Assembly: GCA_017554145.1 (NCBI GenBank)
Contig: JAFZIZ010000015.1
Location: forward strand, 62,001-126,000
Reading direction: 5' to 3'
Length of the DNA: 64,000 nucleotides
Source: Prevotella sp.
GTDB lineage: Bacteria > Bacteroidota > Bacteroidia > Bacteroidales > Bacteroidaceae
Below the pieces are notes generated by a model that was given only the letters and a program-made list of their open reading frames with translations, searched no databases and was not told where the DNA came from. Both the position numbers and the translations under genes were made by a program. The first letter of the stretch is position 1, and the number at the start of each line of letters is the position of its first letter. Below are positions 24,017 to 31,989 of the stretch, piece by piece.

Positions 24017-25117
24017 TTAGAACCAATGCATGAGGGTGCGAAGGAAGGCAGTGAGTTCACCTGCCATCTTCTGGTGCTGCCAAAGAGAGGGATGCCAGTC
24101 GGCACCATAGTAGAGGCTACCAGTATGGGGTGTGAAGTCGAAGCGATACACTTCGTTATCACCGTCTTTCTTCGCCTCTTCCACTACTTCGTTGAGGGTA
24201 TTCTTGGCAATCTCCAGTTCCTTACCATTGAGCATCGAACCACATAGCAGGACAATCTTGGCATTGGGGTTGTGCTGGCGTACCTGTTTCAGGAACTTCT
24301 TCCACGCCTGTTTGAACAGTTTTACGTCGTAGTTGTTGGTAGAGAGGTCGTTGGTACCAAGGTTGATACATACCAACTGTGGCTGATAACGTGAGAAGTC
24401 CCAGCGCTCTGAACGGTCGTAGAGGTTGGTGTACTCATATTCGGTAGTCATGACATTCTCTGGTGTACCTGTCTTCGGACCACCATAATGGCGATAGACA
24501 CCGATACCACTACGTGCCACAACATGGGCTACTGCATTGAGATCGCGAGTAGTGATTTGGGCGTAGGTCAGATAATGATTCTCTGTCTCGTATTCGAAAT
24601 GGTCGCCCTCAAAGGTACTCTCATTACCATAGCCGCAAGTGATGCTGTTGCCGATGAACTCGATACGTCGCTCAGGCAAGGTTGGGGCTTCGAGCATCAT
24701 ACCGTCGCTATCGAGGACGAAACCACGGAAGTCAGGCTTCAGTTCATAACCTTCGATGACGTACATCAGTCGGACGGAATGCTCTCCCTTGGGCAATGCT
24801 GTAGCGAGGGTTACTACTGAGTCGCGTTCGCCCATGAAACTCACCTTGAAAGGCTCAGCCTCGTCAATCTGTGCCATGAAGAAACCGCTCTTCGGCTTGG
24901 CAATCATTTTCAGACTGGTACCTGTGAAACGGGCATTGATCTGTGTGCCAGGAAAGGTAAAACGGGGACGCATGGGATTGTCGAAACAGATACGTCCGAT
25001 ATACTGGATGTTCTTATCAGTAGGGTTGATGACTTTTCCCTTGAGAGGAAGGGTGGTTGAGGCTTGCATGCAAAGGGTTGCAAGGGTTGCCAGCGTTAGT
25101 AGTTTGATACGTTTCAT
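24017..25117 (-). CDS. Secreted SGNH-hydrolase, carbohydrate esterase family 2-like
   Basis: The signal peptide is cleaved near the start of the mature chain (LATLCMQAS, about residue 20). An N-terminal jelly-roll-like domain (about 30-145) is followed by an SGNH/GDSL hydrolase: block I EFIGNSITCGYG (nucleophile Ser about 157), ARSGIGVY (block II Gly), NLGTNDLS (block III) and GADWHPSLWQHQKMA with the Asp/His pair near the end. This two-domain layout matches CE2 deacetylases, which remove acetyl groups from xylan or other plant glycans. It stands alone, without other glycan-degrading genes nearby. Confidence 0.85.
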   Translation of the reverse strand: MKRIKLLTLATLATLCMQASTTLPLKGKVINPTDKNIQYIGRICFDNPMRPRFTFPGTQINARFTGTSLKMIAKPKSGFFMAQIDEAEPFKVSFMGERDSVVTLATALPKGEHSVRLMYVIEGYELKPDFRGFVLDSDGMMLEAPTLPERRIEFIGNSITCGYGNESTFEGDHFEYETENHYLTYAQITTRDLNAVAHVVARSGIGVYRHYGGPKTGTPENVMTTEYEYTNLYDRSERWDFSRYQPQLVCINLGTNDLSTNNYDVKLFKQAWKKFLKQVRQHNPNAKIVLLCGSMLNGKELEIAKNTLNEVVEEAKKDGDNEVYRFDFTPHTGSLYYGADWHPSLWQHQKMAGELTAFLRTLMHWF

Positions 25118-25156
25118 AAAAATATGATTTGAAATTTTGCTTGCAAAAATACAAAA

Positions 25157-25184
25157 AATTCCTCATTCCACATTCCACATTCCT
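25157..25184. repeat. 7-nt-period repeat in the ruvB promoter region
   Basis: AATTCCT, CATTCCA, CATTCCA, CATTCCT follow one another at an exact 7-nt period. The tract occupies the place where the -33 element would be for the TATCTTTG at 25197-25204. Confidence 0.75.
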
Positions 25185-25196
25185 AATTTTATTTAT

Positions 25197-25204
25197 TATC
25201 TTTG
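25197..25204 (+). promoter_or_regulatory. -7 box of the ruvB operon
   Basis: TATCTTTG, 13 nt before the ATG at 25218. No TTTG is found at the usual -33 distance, which is filled by the 7-nt repeat. Confidence 0.6.
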
Positions 25205-25217
25205 CAAACAAAAAGTA

Positions 25218-26255
25218 ATGATGGACGAAGATTTTGACATCCGACAGGAGCAACTCTCCTCTTCTGAGAAGGACTTTGAGAATGCGCTACGCCCCCTATC
25301 GTTCCGTGATTTCAGCGGACAGCAACAGGTGGTGGAGAACCTGCAAGTGTTTGTCGAGGCTGCCAAGTTTCGTGGTGAGCCCCTCGACCATACGTTGCTG
25401 CACGGTCCTCCAGGACTGGGTAAGACAACGCTCTCGAACATCATTGCCAACGAGTTAGGCGTGGGCTTTAAGATTACCAGCGGTCCTGTGCTTGATAAAC
25501 CAGGTGACTTAGCAGGTATTCTGACGTCTTTAGAGAAGAACGATGTGTTGTTTATCGATGAGATTCATCGTCTGTCGCCTGTGGTAGAGGAATACCTCTA
25601 TTCTGCGATGGAAGACTATCGTATCGACATTATGATAGACAAAGGTCCGTCGGCTCGCAGTATCCAGATAGACCTGAATCCCTTTACGCTGGTAGGTGCC
25701 ACCACCCGTAGCGGACTGTTGACGGCTCCGTTGCGTGCCCGTTTTGGTATCAATATGCACTTGCAATATTATGAGCCAGCGACATTGCAGCGTATTATCG
25801 AACGTTCAGCAGGTATCTTACGAGTTCCTATCACTGAGGATGCTGCTGCAGAGATTTCTCGTCGTTCTCGTGGTACGCCCCGTATTGCCAACGCGCTCTT
25901 ACGTCGTGTTCGCGACTTTGCTCAAGTCAAGGGTAGTGGTCGTATAGATACAGAGATTACGAAGATAGCCCTCTCGGCATTGAACATCGACAAGTTTGGA
26001 CTGGATGAGATAGACAACCGCATCCTGTTGACGATTATCGATAAGTTCAAAGGCGGACCTGTAGGTGTCACCACCATTGCTACGGCAATCGGAGAGGATG
26101 CAGGCACCTTGGAAGAGGTGTATGAGCCTTTCCTCATCATGGAAGGTTTTATCAAGCGTACGCCTCGTGGTCGTATGGTGACGGAGTTGGCTTATAAGCA
26201 CTTTGGGCGTAATCCCTATACGGGCAATATTATGGAACCGAACCTGTTTGAATAA
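25218..26255 (+). CDS. ruvB: Holliday junction branch migration ATPase RuvB
   Basis: Hexameric AAA+ motor that, with RuvA, drives branch migration of recombination intermediates. From the ATG at 25218 it has 345 residues: [14 protein letters not shown] at the start, Walker [11 protein letters not shown] (about 61), Walker [11 protein letters not shown] (about 112), GATTRSGLL sensor 1, [15 protein letters not shown] sensor 2, and a C-terminal winged helix ending [19 protein letters not shown]. An upstream frame extension would pass through the promoter. It heads an operon with coaD and an M28 enzyme. Confidence 0.97.
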   Translation: MMDEDFDIRQEQLSSSEKDFENALRPLSFRDFSGQQQVVENLQVFVEAAKFRGEPLDHTLLHGPPGLGKTTLSNIIANELGVGFKITSGPVLDKPGDLAGILTSLEKNDVLFIDEIHRLSPVVEEYLYSAMEDYRIDIMIDKGPSARSIQIDLNPFTLVGATTRSGLLTAPLRARFGINMHLQYYEPATLQRIIERSAGILRVPITEDAAAEISRRSRGTPRIANALLRRVRDFAQVKGSGRIDTEITKIALSALNIDKFGLDEIDNRILLTIIDKFKGGPVGVTTIATAIGEDAGTLEEVYEPFLIMEGFIKRTPRGRMVTELAYKHFGRNPYTGNIMEPNLFE

Positions 26256-26280
26256 AAGTAAAAGGGGAAAAAAGTAAATC

Positions 26281-26733
26281 ATGAAGATAGGAGTATTTGT
26301 AGGAAGTTTCGATCCGTTTACAGTAGGTCACGATTCCATCGTACGTCGTGCATTGGGACTGTTCGACCGTTTGGTGATTGGTGTCGTAGGCGATCAGGTG
26401 CATAAGCCTGATATGCAACCTGCTGAACAGCGTATGCAGGCGATTATCGAACTCTATCGGGACGAGCCTCGTATTGAGGTGAAGCCATATTTCGGACTTG
26501 CCATCGAGTTTGCCCAACAGGAAGGCGCCCAATATATTGTCAAGGGAGTGCGCTCGGTAAAGGACTTTGAGTATGAGCGTGAACAGGCGGACATCAATCG
26601 TCAGATAGGCGGTATTGAAACGATTCTGCTCTATGCCGAGCCTCATCTGGCGAGTGTCAGCAGTTCTCTCGTCCGTGAGTTACAGCATTTCGGAAGGGAT
26701 GTCTCGGAGTTCCTGCCTAAGAAACAAGATTAA
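26281..26733 (+). CDS. coaD: Phosphopantetheine adenylyltransferase
   Basis: Fourth step of coenzyme A synthesis: transfers AMP from ATP to 4'-phosphopantetheine. The 150 residues match the family. The nucleotidyltransferase signature GSFDPFTVGHDSIV (residues 8-21, with the T/HxGH-type motif) and IVKGVRSVKDFEYE are present, and the C-terminal segment SSSLVRELQHFGRDVSEFLP is typical. It follows ruvB by 25 bp; that gap carries a short AAAAGTAAAAGGGG repeat. Confidence 0.96.
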   Translation: MKIGVFVGSFDPFTVGHDSIVRRALGLFDRLVIGVVGDQVHKPDMQPAEQRMQAIIELYRDEPRIEVKPYFGLAIEFAQQEGAQYIVKGVRSVKDFEYEREQADINRQIGGIETILLYAEPHLASVSSSLVRELQHFGRDVSEFLPKKQD

Positions 26734-26739
26734 TCTATC

Positions 26740-27726
26740 ATGAAGAAATATTTATTCCTTATCAGCCTCGTTGGCTTGATAGCCTGCAATTCCACCAAAC
26801 AACAAACTACGGAAGAGCAGCCTGTGGTCAATATCCTGTTTGATGCAGATTCTGCTTACGCTTTCTGTGCAGCACAGTGTCAGTTCGGACCTCGTGTGAT
26901 GAACAGTGAGGCACATGAGCAATGCGGTCAGTGGATCAAGCAGCAGTTTGAACAATATGGTTATCAAGTGGAGATGCAGAAGGCTGACCTGAAAGGATAT
27001 GACGGTACCATCCTGAAGAGTACCAATATCATTGCAAGACAGCCAATAGCCAAGCAGCCAACAGCCAGAATTTTCCTCTGTGCCCATTGGGACAGTCGTC
27101 CGTGGGCAGACAATGACCCTGACTCTGCTAACTGGCGTAAGCCTGTGATGGCTGCCAATGATGGCGCCAGTGGTGTAGCAGTGATGCTGGAGTTGGCACG
27201 ACTGATTCAGCAGCACGATTCCCTAAATATTGCCGTCGACTTCATTTGTTTCGATGCAGAAGACTGGGGCATACCCCAATGGGATATGACAGGCGACGGT
27301 ACCGACTCTTGGGCATTGGGTGCCCAATACTGGGCAAAGGAATACAATCAACAGCATCCCACTCCCGACTACCAATATGCTGTATTGCTTGATATGGTAG
27401 GTGGACAAGGTGCTAAGTTCTATCAAGAGTCATTCTCTTTACAAAAGGCTAAAGAGATAGTGGATAAGGTATGGCAAGCAGCCAGTGCAGTAGGTTATGG
27501 CAGTATTTTCCCAGCAAACGAAGGCGGCGGTGTGACGGATGACCATCTGCCTGTGAATGATACTGCGAATATTCCCTGCATTGACATCATCAACTGCTAT
27601 CCTGATTGTCCACAGAGTTCTTTCGGTCCTACGTGGCATACCATCTATGACGATATGCAGCATATCGATAAGAACACACTGCAAGCCGTTGGACAAACAC
27701 TTGTCCAGTTGTTATTCAGCGAATAG
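26740..27726 (+). CDS. M28-family lipoprotein, glutaminyl-peptide cyclotransferase-like
   Basis: Lipoprotein signal with lipobox LIGLIAC-like sequence (VGLIACN, Cys about 16). The zinc-peptidase/cyclase domain shows CAHWDSRPWADND (about 110), NDGASGVAVMLEL (about 139), FDAEDWG (about 168), LDMVGGQGAKF and DDHLPVND near the end: all metal-binding positions of the M28/QC fold appear present. Members with a single catalytic metal convert N-terminal Gln to pyroglutamate. A plain aminopeptidase is the alternative. It is third in the ruvB-coaD operon. A 7-nt DNA repeat at 27038 encodes the insert RQPIAKQPTARI just before the first metal motif. Confidence 0.85.
   Translation: MKKYLFLISLVGLIACNSTKQQTTEEQPVVNILFDADSAYAFCAAQCQFGPRVMNSEAHEQCGQWIKQQFEQYGYQVEMQKADLKGYDGTILKSTNIIARQPIAKQPTARIFLCAHWDSRPWADNDPDSANWRKPVMAANDGASGVAVMLELARLIQQHDSLNIAVDFICFDAEDWGIPQWDMTGDGTDSWALGAQYWAKEYNQQHPTPDYQYAVLLDMVGGQGAKFYQESFSLQKAKEIVDKVWQAASAVGYGSIFPANEGGGVTDDHLPVNDTANIPCIDIINCYPDCPQSSFGPTWHTIYDDMQHIDKNTLQAVGQTLVQLLFSE
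27038..27066. repeat. 7-8-nt repeat inside the M28 gene
   Basis: GACAGCC, AATAGCC, AAGCAGCC, AACAGCC. Read on the minus strand the units are GGCTGTT, GGCTGCTT, GGCTATT and GGCTGTC, the same family that encodes the signal peptide at 5560-5594 in the other orientation. Confidence 0.75.
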
Positions 27727-27728
27727 TC

Positions 27729-28355
27729 TTATAATTGTCCTGCTTCGACCAACAGAACAACACGTTCTGTCAATCGGTCGATGCCCTCTGGGTCGTACTT
27801 CTTCTTCAGACTGGCTCCAAAAGCCCAAGCGAAAGCCTGATAGAATCCGGCACGTACAGGACCGAGGAACGCCTGTATCAGTTCGTATCCAGAAGAGTTA
27901 CTCTCACGATAAATGAGTTTGATGAGTAACTTTCCCTGCGAGAACGTCAGTTTCTTCATACGGGGCTTGTAGGTCTTCATGATACTCTTCTCCACCAGTT
28001 TCATGTGTGCATCCTTTGCCTGCTTATTGGGCAACGTCTCCAGATACTCCGCTGTCTCCATCATGATGGCACGTGCCTCTTTGGCAATAGGTAATACGAT
28101 CTTCACATTCTTCACCAGTCGGTTATAGGCCTGTTGCTGTTTCTTGCTGCTAAAGGTAATGGGTGGATAGACATAGACATTGTTCATCTCCATATACTGG
28201 ATGCTGTCACCGTTCTCCAAGACCTTGCCCACCTTCACCATCGGCACAAAGGTTGGACTGTCCATATCCACCTCCTGTCGCTTCTGGTTTGTGTTCTGGG
28301 CACATACGCCCAAAGCCACCGCCAGCAATCCTGTCAGTATCAGACCTCTCATCAT
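27729..28355 (-). CDS. DUF4294 domain-containing exported protein
   Basis: A protein of 208 residues with a signal peptide (cleavage near GVCAQ, about residue 20). The mature part carries the DUF4294 pattern: NVYVYPPITFSSKKQQQAYN near residue 60, then KTYKPRMKKLTFSQGKLLIKLIYRES and an end segment AFWAFGASLKKKYDP-like. DUF4294 is a Bacteroidota family of unknown function. It overlaps ybeY by 4 nt (ATGA), so expression is coupled. Confidence 0.85.
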   Translation of the reverse strand: MMRGLILTGLLAVALGVCAQNTNQKRQEVDMDSPTFVPMVKVGKVLENGDSIQYMEMNNVYVYPPITFSSKKQQQAYNRLVKNVKIVLPIAKEARAIMMETAEYLETLPNKQAKDAHMKLVEKSIMKTYKPRMKKLTFSQGKLLIKLIYRESNSSGYELIQAFLGPVRAGFYQAFAWAFGASLKKKYDPEGIDRLTERVVLLVEAGQL

Positions 28356-28777
28356 GGGGCAATCGTATTACGTAAAGCAAGTGCTTTATCCTCTGCGGCT
28401 TCCATGATCTCACGCTCTCCTGGGCCTTTGTCGTTAATACCACAGAGATGCAGGATGCCGTGAATAATGACACGGTGCAGTTCCTCATGATAGTCCTTGT
28501 GGAAGAGTTCGGCATTCGAGCGCACGGTATCTAACGAGATGACAAGGTCGCCGTTAATCGTCTTACCTTCGTTATAGTCGAAGGTGATGATATCCGTATA
28601 GTAATCATGTCCGAGGTATTGGCGATTGACCTCCAAGATATGCTCGTCGTCGCAGAAGAGATAGCCTACCTCACCCACCTTCTTGCCATAAGAGGCTGCT
28701 ACCTTGCGAATCCACGCCGTGGTCTTACGACGCTTGACATTCGGGAAACGAACATTCTCTATATTGTAAGTGATCAT
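28352..28777 (-). CDS. ybeY: Endoribonuclease YbeY (rRNA maturation factor)
   Basis: Zinc-dependent RNase needed for 16S rRNA 3'-end maturation and 70S quality control. A protein of 141 residues. The metal motif is HRVIIHGILHLCGINDKG (about 107-124), where the first two histidines are canonical and the third ligand position is the Bacteroidota variant rather than GxDH. YLGHDYYTDIITFDY is the conserved upstream block. It is followed by DUF4294 with overlapping codons and preceded by the GATase-dipeptidase fusion. Confidence 0.92.
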   Translation of the reverse strand: MITYNIENVRFPNVKRRKTTAWIRKVAASYGKKVGEVGYLFCDDEHILEVNRQYLGHDYYTDIITFDYNEGKTINGDLVISLDTVRSNAELFHKDYHEELHRVIIHGILHLCGINDKGPGEREIMEAAEDKALALRNTIAP

Positions 28778-28781
28778 AGGT

Positions 28782-30503
28782 TCAGCCTCTTACTGATTGT
28801 ACTTGGTTCATGACACGTAGGAAGTTTCCTCCCCAAATCTTTTGGATATCCTCTTCGGAATAGCGGCGGTTTAGCAGTTGACGGGTGAAATGAAGCAACT
28901 CTGCAGAGTTTGCAAGTCCACGAACACCACCATCGCCGTCGAAATCAGTACCCAGTCCTACATGGTCGATACCCATCACTTCGATCGCATGGTCGAGATG
29001 TTTCATCGCATCAAGAAGGGTTGCTTCCCCGTCTAAGCGAAGGAAGCCATGATAGAGTGTTACCTGCATGACACCTCCCTTGGCAGCGAGGGCACGCATC
29101 TGGTCGTCCGTCAGGTTACGAGGATGGTCGCAGAGGGCACGGCAACTGCTATGACTGCACACGATGGGTTGCTGACTAATCTCCAAAGCATCGTAGAAAC
29201 TCTTCTCGGCAGCGTGACTGAGGTCAACCATGATGCCGAGACGGTTCATCTCGCGAACGACATCTTTACCGAAGTCGCTGATACCACCATGTGTATTGTT
29301 GCCTTTGGCAGAGTCGCAGATATCATTGTCGCCATTGTGGCAGAGCGTCATGTAGACAATACCTCGCTGAGCAAAATGTCGCAGGTTCTCTATTTGTCCG
29401 TCAAGTGCATGTCCGTTTTCAATGCCGAGCATGATACTCTTACGTCCGTTTTGCTTGTTGGTATAGAGGTCTGCAGGTGTCCGTGCAATACGAAGATAGT
29501 CGCTGTTCTTCTGAACAAAGGCCTCTATCTTGTCAAAGATATCATCAGCAAAAGCCGTCGGATGATCAGTGGGTTGTGGCAGATAAGCCACCATGATAGT
29601 TGCATCTTGATGTCCCTCCGTCATCTTATGCAGATCAACGAGCAGTTTAGGATCACGACTTCCGAAGTCTACTCCCTGTGGGAAGAACATCGGTGTGTCG
29701 CAATGGGTATCTAAGGTGAGGATACGTTGATGAAGTTGAATGGTCTTACGAAACATGGACGCTTCCCCTACGAGCCATTCAAATAAAGGCAATCCGTCAT
29801 CAAGACATTCGGGATGCCATTGTACACCGATGATATGCTTGAACTCCCGACTCTCCATCGCCTCGATAATTCCGTCTTCCGACTTCGCTACCACTCTGAA
29901 CTTCTCACCACAGTCACATACAGCCTGATGATGGAAAGAGTTAACGTGAAGAGGTTTGAGTTGAGGGTAGAGTTGAAAGAGGGTTGAGTCTTTCTCAATA
30001 ATAACGCTATGGGTGGGTACGTTGCGCTCTTCCTGCTGTGAATGGTTAAGAGTAGCAATATCGGTGATATCCTGTTTCACTCTTCCTCCCAAAGACATAG
30101 CTAATGTTTGAATACCCCTACAGATACCTAACATAGGAATCTGGCGATTGTATGCCAGTTGAGTAATGAATAACTCAGGAAGATCGCGCTCCTCATTAAT
30201 CTCTCCTAACTTAGGATCAGGTTCTTCACCTGCATAGTGAGGGTCATAGTCTCCCCCGCCACTAAGTATCAAACCGTCAATCTGTTCCAACGTGTTGATG
30301 ATAACATCCGTATCAGCAAGGGGTGGAATGATAATGGGAACGCCACCTGCTTTCAGCACAGACTTATAATAGCCCTCAGCAAGTTTACAGGTCAAATCAC
30401 CATAATTACCCGTAATACCAATCACAGGTTTGATGGATGCCTCAGGAAATGTCGTATAAACCTTTTCTTTCAGCAGTGACTGCCAGTCATAACGGTCTAT
30501 CAT
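28782..30503 (-). CDS. Fusion of a class I glutamine amidotransferase-like (C26) domain and an M19 dipeptidase
   Basis: A protein of 573 residues with two complete enzymes. Residues 25-245 form a gamma-glutamyl hydrolase/PuuD-type domain: LILSGGGDYDP, nucleophile Cys128 in LGICRGIQT, and the His230/Glu232 pair in GVQWHPE. Residues 255-573 form a membrane-dipeptidase (renal dipeptidase) domain: LDTHCDTP (His267, Asp269), MLGIENGHAL, VDLSHAAEKSF, CSHSS.R and VGLGTDFDGDGG, the binuclear zinc ligands. The combination suggests sequential breakdown of gamma-glutamyl peptides (for example glutathione-like compounds) to a dipeptide and then to amino acids. No signal peptide. It follows an Lrp regulator by 6 bp. 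Confidence 0.9.
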   Translation of the reverse strand: MIDRYDWQSLLKEKVYTTFPEASIKPVIGITGNYGDLTCKLAEGYYKSVLKAGGVPIIIPPLADTDVIINTLEQIDGLILSGGGDYDPHYAGEEPDPKLGEINEERDLPELFITQLAYNRQIPMLGICRGIQTLAMSLGGRVKQDITDIATLNHSQQEERNVPTHSVIIEKDSTLFQLYPQLKPLHVNSFHHQAVCDCGEKFRVVAKSEDGIIEAMESREFKHIIGVQWHPECLDDGLPLFEWLVGEASMFRKTIQLHQRILTLDTHCDTPMFFPQGVDFGSRDPKLLVDLHKMTEGHQDATIMVAYLPQPTDHPTAFADDIFDKIEAFVQKNSDYLRIARTPADLYTNKQNGRKSIMLGIENGHALDGQIENLRHFAQRGIVYMTLCHNGDNDICDSAKGNNTHGGISDFGKDVVREMNRLGIMVDLSHAAEKSFYDALEISQQPIVCSHSSCRALCDHPRNLTDDQMRALAAKGGVMQVTLYHGFLRLDGEATLLDAMKHLDHAIEVMGIDHVGLGTDFDGDGGVRGLANSAELLHFTRQLLNRRYSEEDIQKIWGGNFLRVMNQVQSVRG

Positions 30504-30509
30504 GAAAGA

Positions 30510-30983
30510 CTATTCTTCGATACTAACAGGAATCTCGCGCTTGATGCTTTGTTCAAGAGAGATAAGGGTCTCCGTAGCCACTACACCAGGGATATCCTGC
30601 AGGCGACCGTTTAGCAGATGCATCAACTGTTCGTTGTCGCGGGCATAGAGTTTCACCAACATAGTGTAGGGACCTGTCGTGAAGTGGCATTCTACCACCT
30701 CAGGAATGTGTTGCAGACATTCTACTACATCCTTATACATTGAGCCACGTTCCAACGTGATACCTACATAAGTACAGGTGCTATAGCCCAGACTCTTGGG
30801 ATTCACATCAAAACCGCTACCCATAATGACGTTCGCCTCTATCAGGTGTTGTACACGCTGATGGATAGCGGCACGTGATACATTACACTCTGCTGCCACA
30901 TCCTTGAAAGGAATGCGTGCATTCTTTGACAGGATGTTCAGAATCTTTTTGTCAAGATTGTCGATTTTTTCCATTGATGCCAT
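30510..30983 (-). CDS. Lrp/AsnC-family transcription regulator
   Basis: A protein of 157 residues (or 154 from the ATG at 30974). N-terminal winged HTH (about 8-60: LDKKILNILSKNARIPFKDVAAECNVSRAAIHQRVQHL), then the RAM/AsnC ligand-binding domain (about 70-150: STCTYVGITLERG, VVECHFTTGPYTMLVKLYARD). These proteins respond to amino acids. It sits just before a peptide/gamma-glutamyl-degrading fusion enzyme, which fits amino acid-controlled catabolism. A 13-bp palindrome at its own predicted start site (31005-31017) points to autoregulation. Confidence 0.93.
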   Translation of the reverse strand: MASMEKIDNLDKKILNILSKNARIPFKDVAAECNVSRAAIHQRVQHLIEANVIMGSGFDVNPKSLGYSTCTYVGITLERGSMYKDVVECLQHIPEVVECHFTTGPYTMLVKLYARDNEQLMHLLNGRLQDIPGVVATETLISLEQSIKREIPVSIEE

Positions 30984-31004
30984 AACGAAAATGGTTGCTT
31001 AAGT

Positions 31005-31026
31005 TTACAAATTGTAAGCAAAAGTA
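31005..31026 (-). promoter_or_regulatory. Lrp gene promoter with palindromic operator
   Basis: Minus-strand -7 box TACTTTTG (31026-31019). The palindrome TTACAA-A-TTGTAA (31005-31017) covers the expected transcription start, an ideal position for repression by the gene product. Confidence 0.6.
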
Positions 31027-31084
31027 AGTATTTTAATCGATATAAGCAACAAAATGCAAAGAAAAATACGATTATTTAAACAAA

Positions 31085-31109
31085 AAGAGTAGATTTTTGG
31101 TCTACTCTT
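31085..31109 (-). terminator. Terminator overlapping the stop codon of the last FKBP gene
   Basis: On the minus strand AAGAGTAGA (31109-31101), a 7-nt loop, TCTACTCTT (31093-31085), then TTTGTTTAAA. It is a perfect 9-bp stem. The TAG stop of the gene lies inside the upstream arm. Confidence 0.85.
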
Positions 31110-31986
31110 CTTGTTTTTGTTTGTCAACAATCTCCAAAAGTTCGATTTTAAATATCAACATGGAGAAGGGATCAATATCCTTACCTTGTTGATGCTCACC
31201 ATAGGCAAGTTCCTGAGGTATATATACTTCCCAAAGAGAACCGACTGGCATGTGGGTAAGCGCTTCCGTCCAGCCTTTGATGACCTGAGTGCAACGGAAT
31301 TCTGTAGGTTCACCACGCTTATAGGAACTGTCGAACACCTTACCGTTCAGCAGTCGTCCTTCATAGTGTACCTTTACCTTCTGGTTTACCTTAGGAATAA
31401 TACCTGTACCTTTTCTGAGAACTTTGTATTGTATACCGCTTTCGAGTGTGTTCACGTCTTTCTTCTTACCGTTTTTGGCAAGGAATTGCTCACCAGCTTT
31501 CTTGTTATCGCCAAATTTCTTCATCAGTTCCTCTGTCTTGACTTCCTTCATCAGCGTCTGTGCCTTGTCGTTGGCATCTTTCACTGTCATGAGTCCGTCT
31601 TTACCAGTAGTACCACTGATGAAACCAGCCAAGAAGAGGTCGGTAGAGATACTCTTGGTAGAGTCATTCCCGTAGATTTCCTTATTAATTCCAGGCAACA
31701 TCTGATTTGCAACCTGCTGACCAATCTGTGTGCCGATAAAGAATGCCGTCTTTCCCTTATCACTGCTGGAGGCAATAGCTTCACGGAGTCCTTCAATGAA
31801 ATTATCCATATAGTCAAGATCCATGTGTTGGCGATTTTTCAGAAAATCTACCAACCCCTGAGTCTGCGCCATACCAATAGCATAACTCAGTGTGTCAGTG
31901 CGTGACAGCAGTTGCTGTGCTTGGACGGAATTGAAAGAAGCACTCGTCACAAGGACGAGTGCTACTATAATGATTCTTTTCATCAT
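31102..31986 (-). CDS. FKBP-type peptidyl-prolyl isomerase, exported (copy 1)
   Basis: A protein of 294 residues with a signal peptide (cleavage near SVQAQ, about 24). An FKBP_N-type helical dimerisation region covers about 35-165, and an FKBP catalytic domain about 195-285: VKVHYEGRLLNGKVFDSSYKRGEP, QVIKGWTEALTHMPVGSLWEVYIP and YGEHQQGKDIDPFSMLIF. Mip/FkpA-like, so probably a periplasmic folding chaperone. It lies 3 bp after the second FKBP and is terminated by the hairpin at 31085-31109. Confidence 0.92.
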   Translation of the reverse strand: MMKRIIIVALVLVTSASFNSVQAQQLLSRTDTLSYAIGMAQTQGLVDFLKNRQHMDLDYMDNFIEGLREAIASSSDKGKTAFFIGTQIGQQVANQMLPGINKEIYGNDSTKSISTDLFLAGFISGTTGKDGLMTVKDANDKAQTLMKEVKTEELMKKFGDNKKAGEQFLAKNGKKKDVNTLESGIQYKVLRKGTGIIPKVNQKVKVHYEGRLLNGKVFDSSYKRGEPTEFRCTQVIKGWTEALTHMPVGSLWEVYIPQELAYGEHQQGKDIDPFSMLIFKIELLEIVDKQKQEE

Positions 31987-31989
31987 GGA

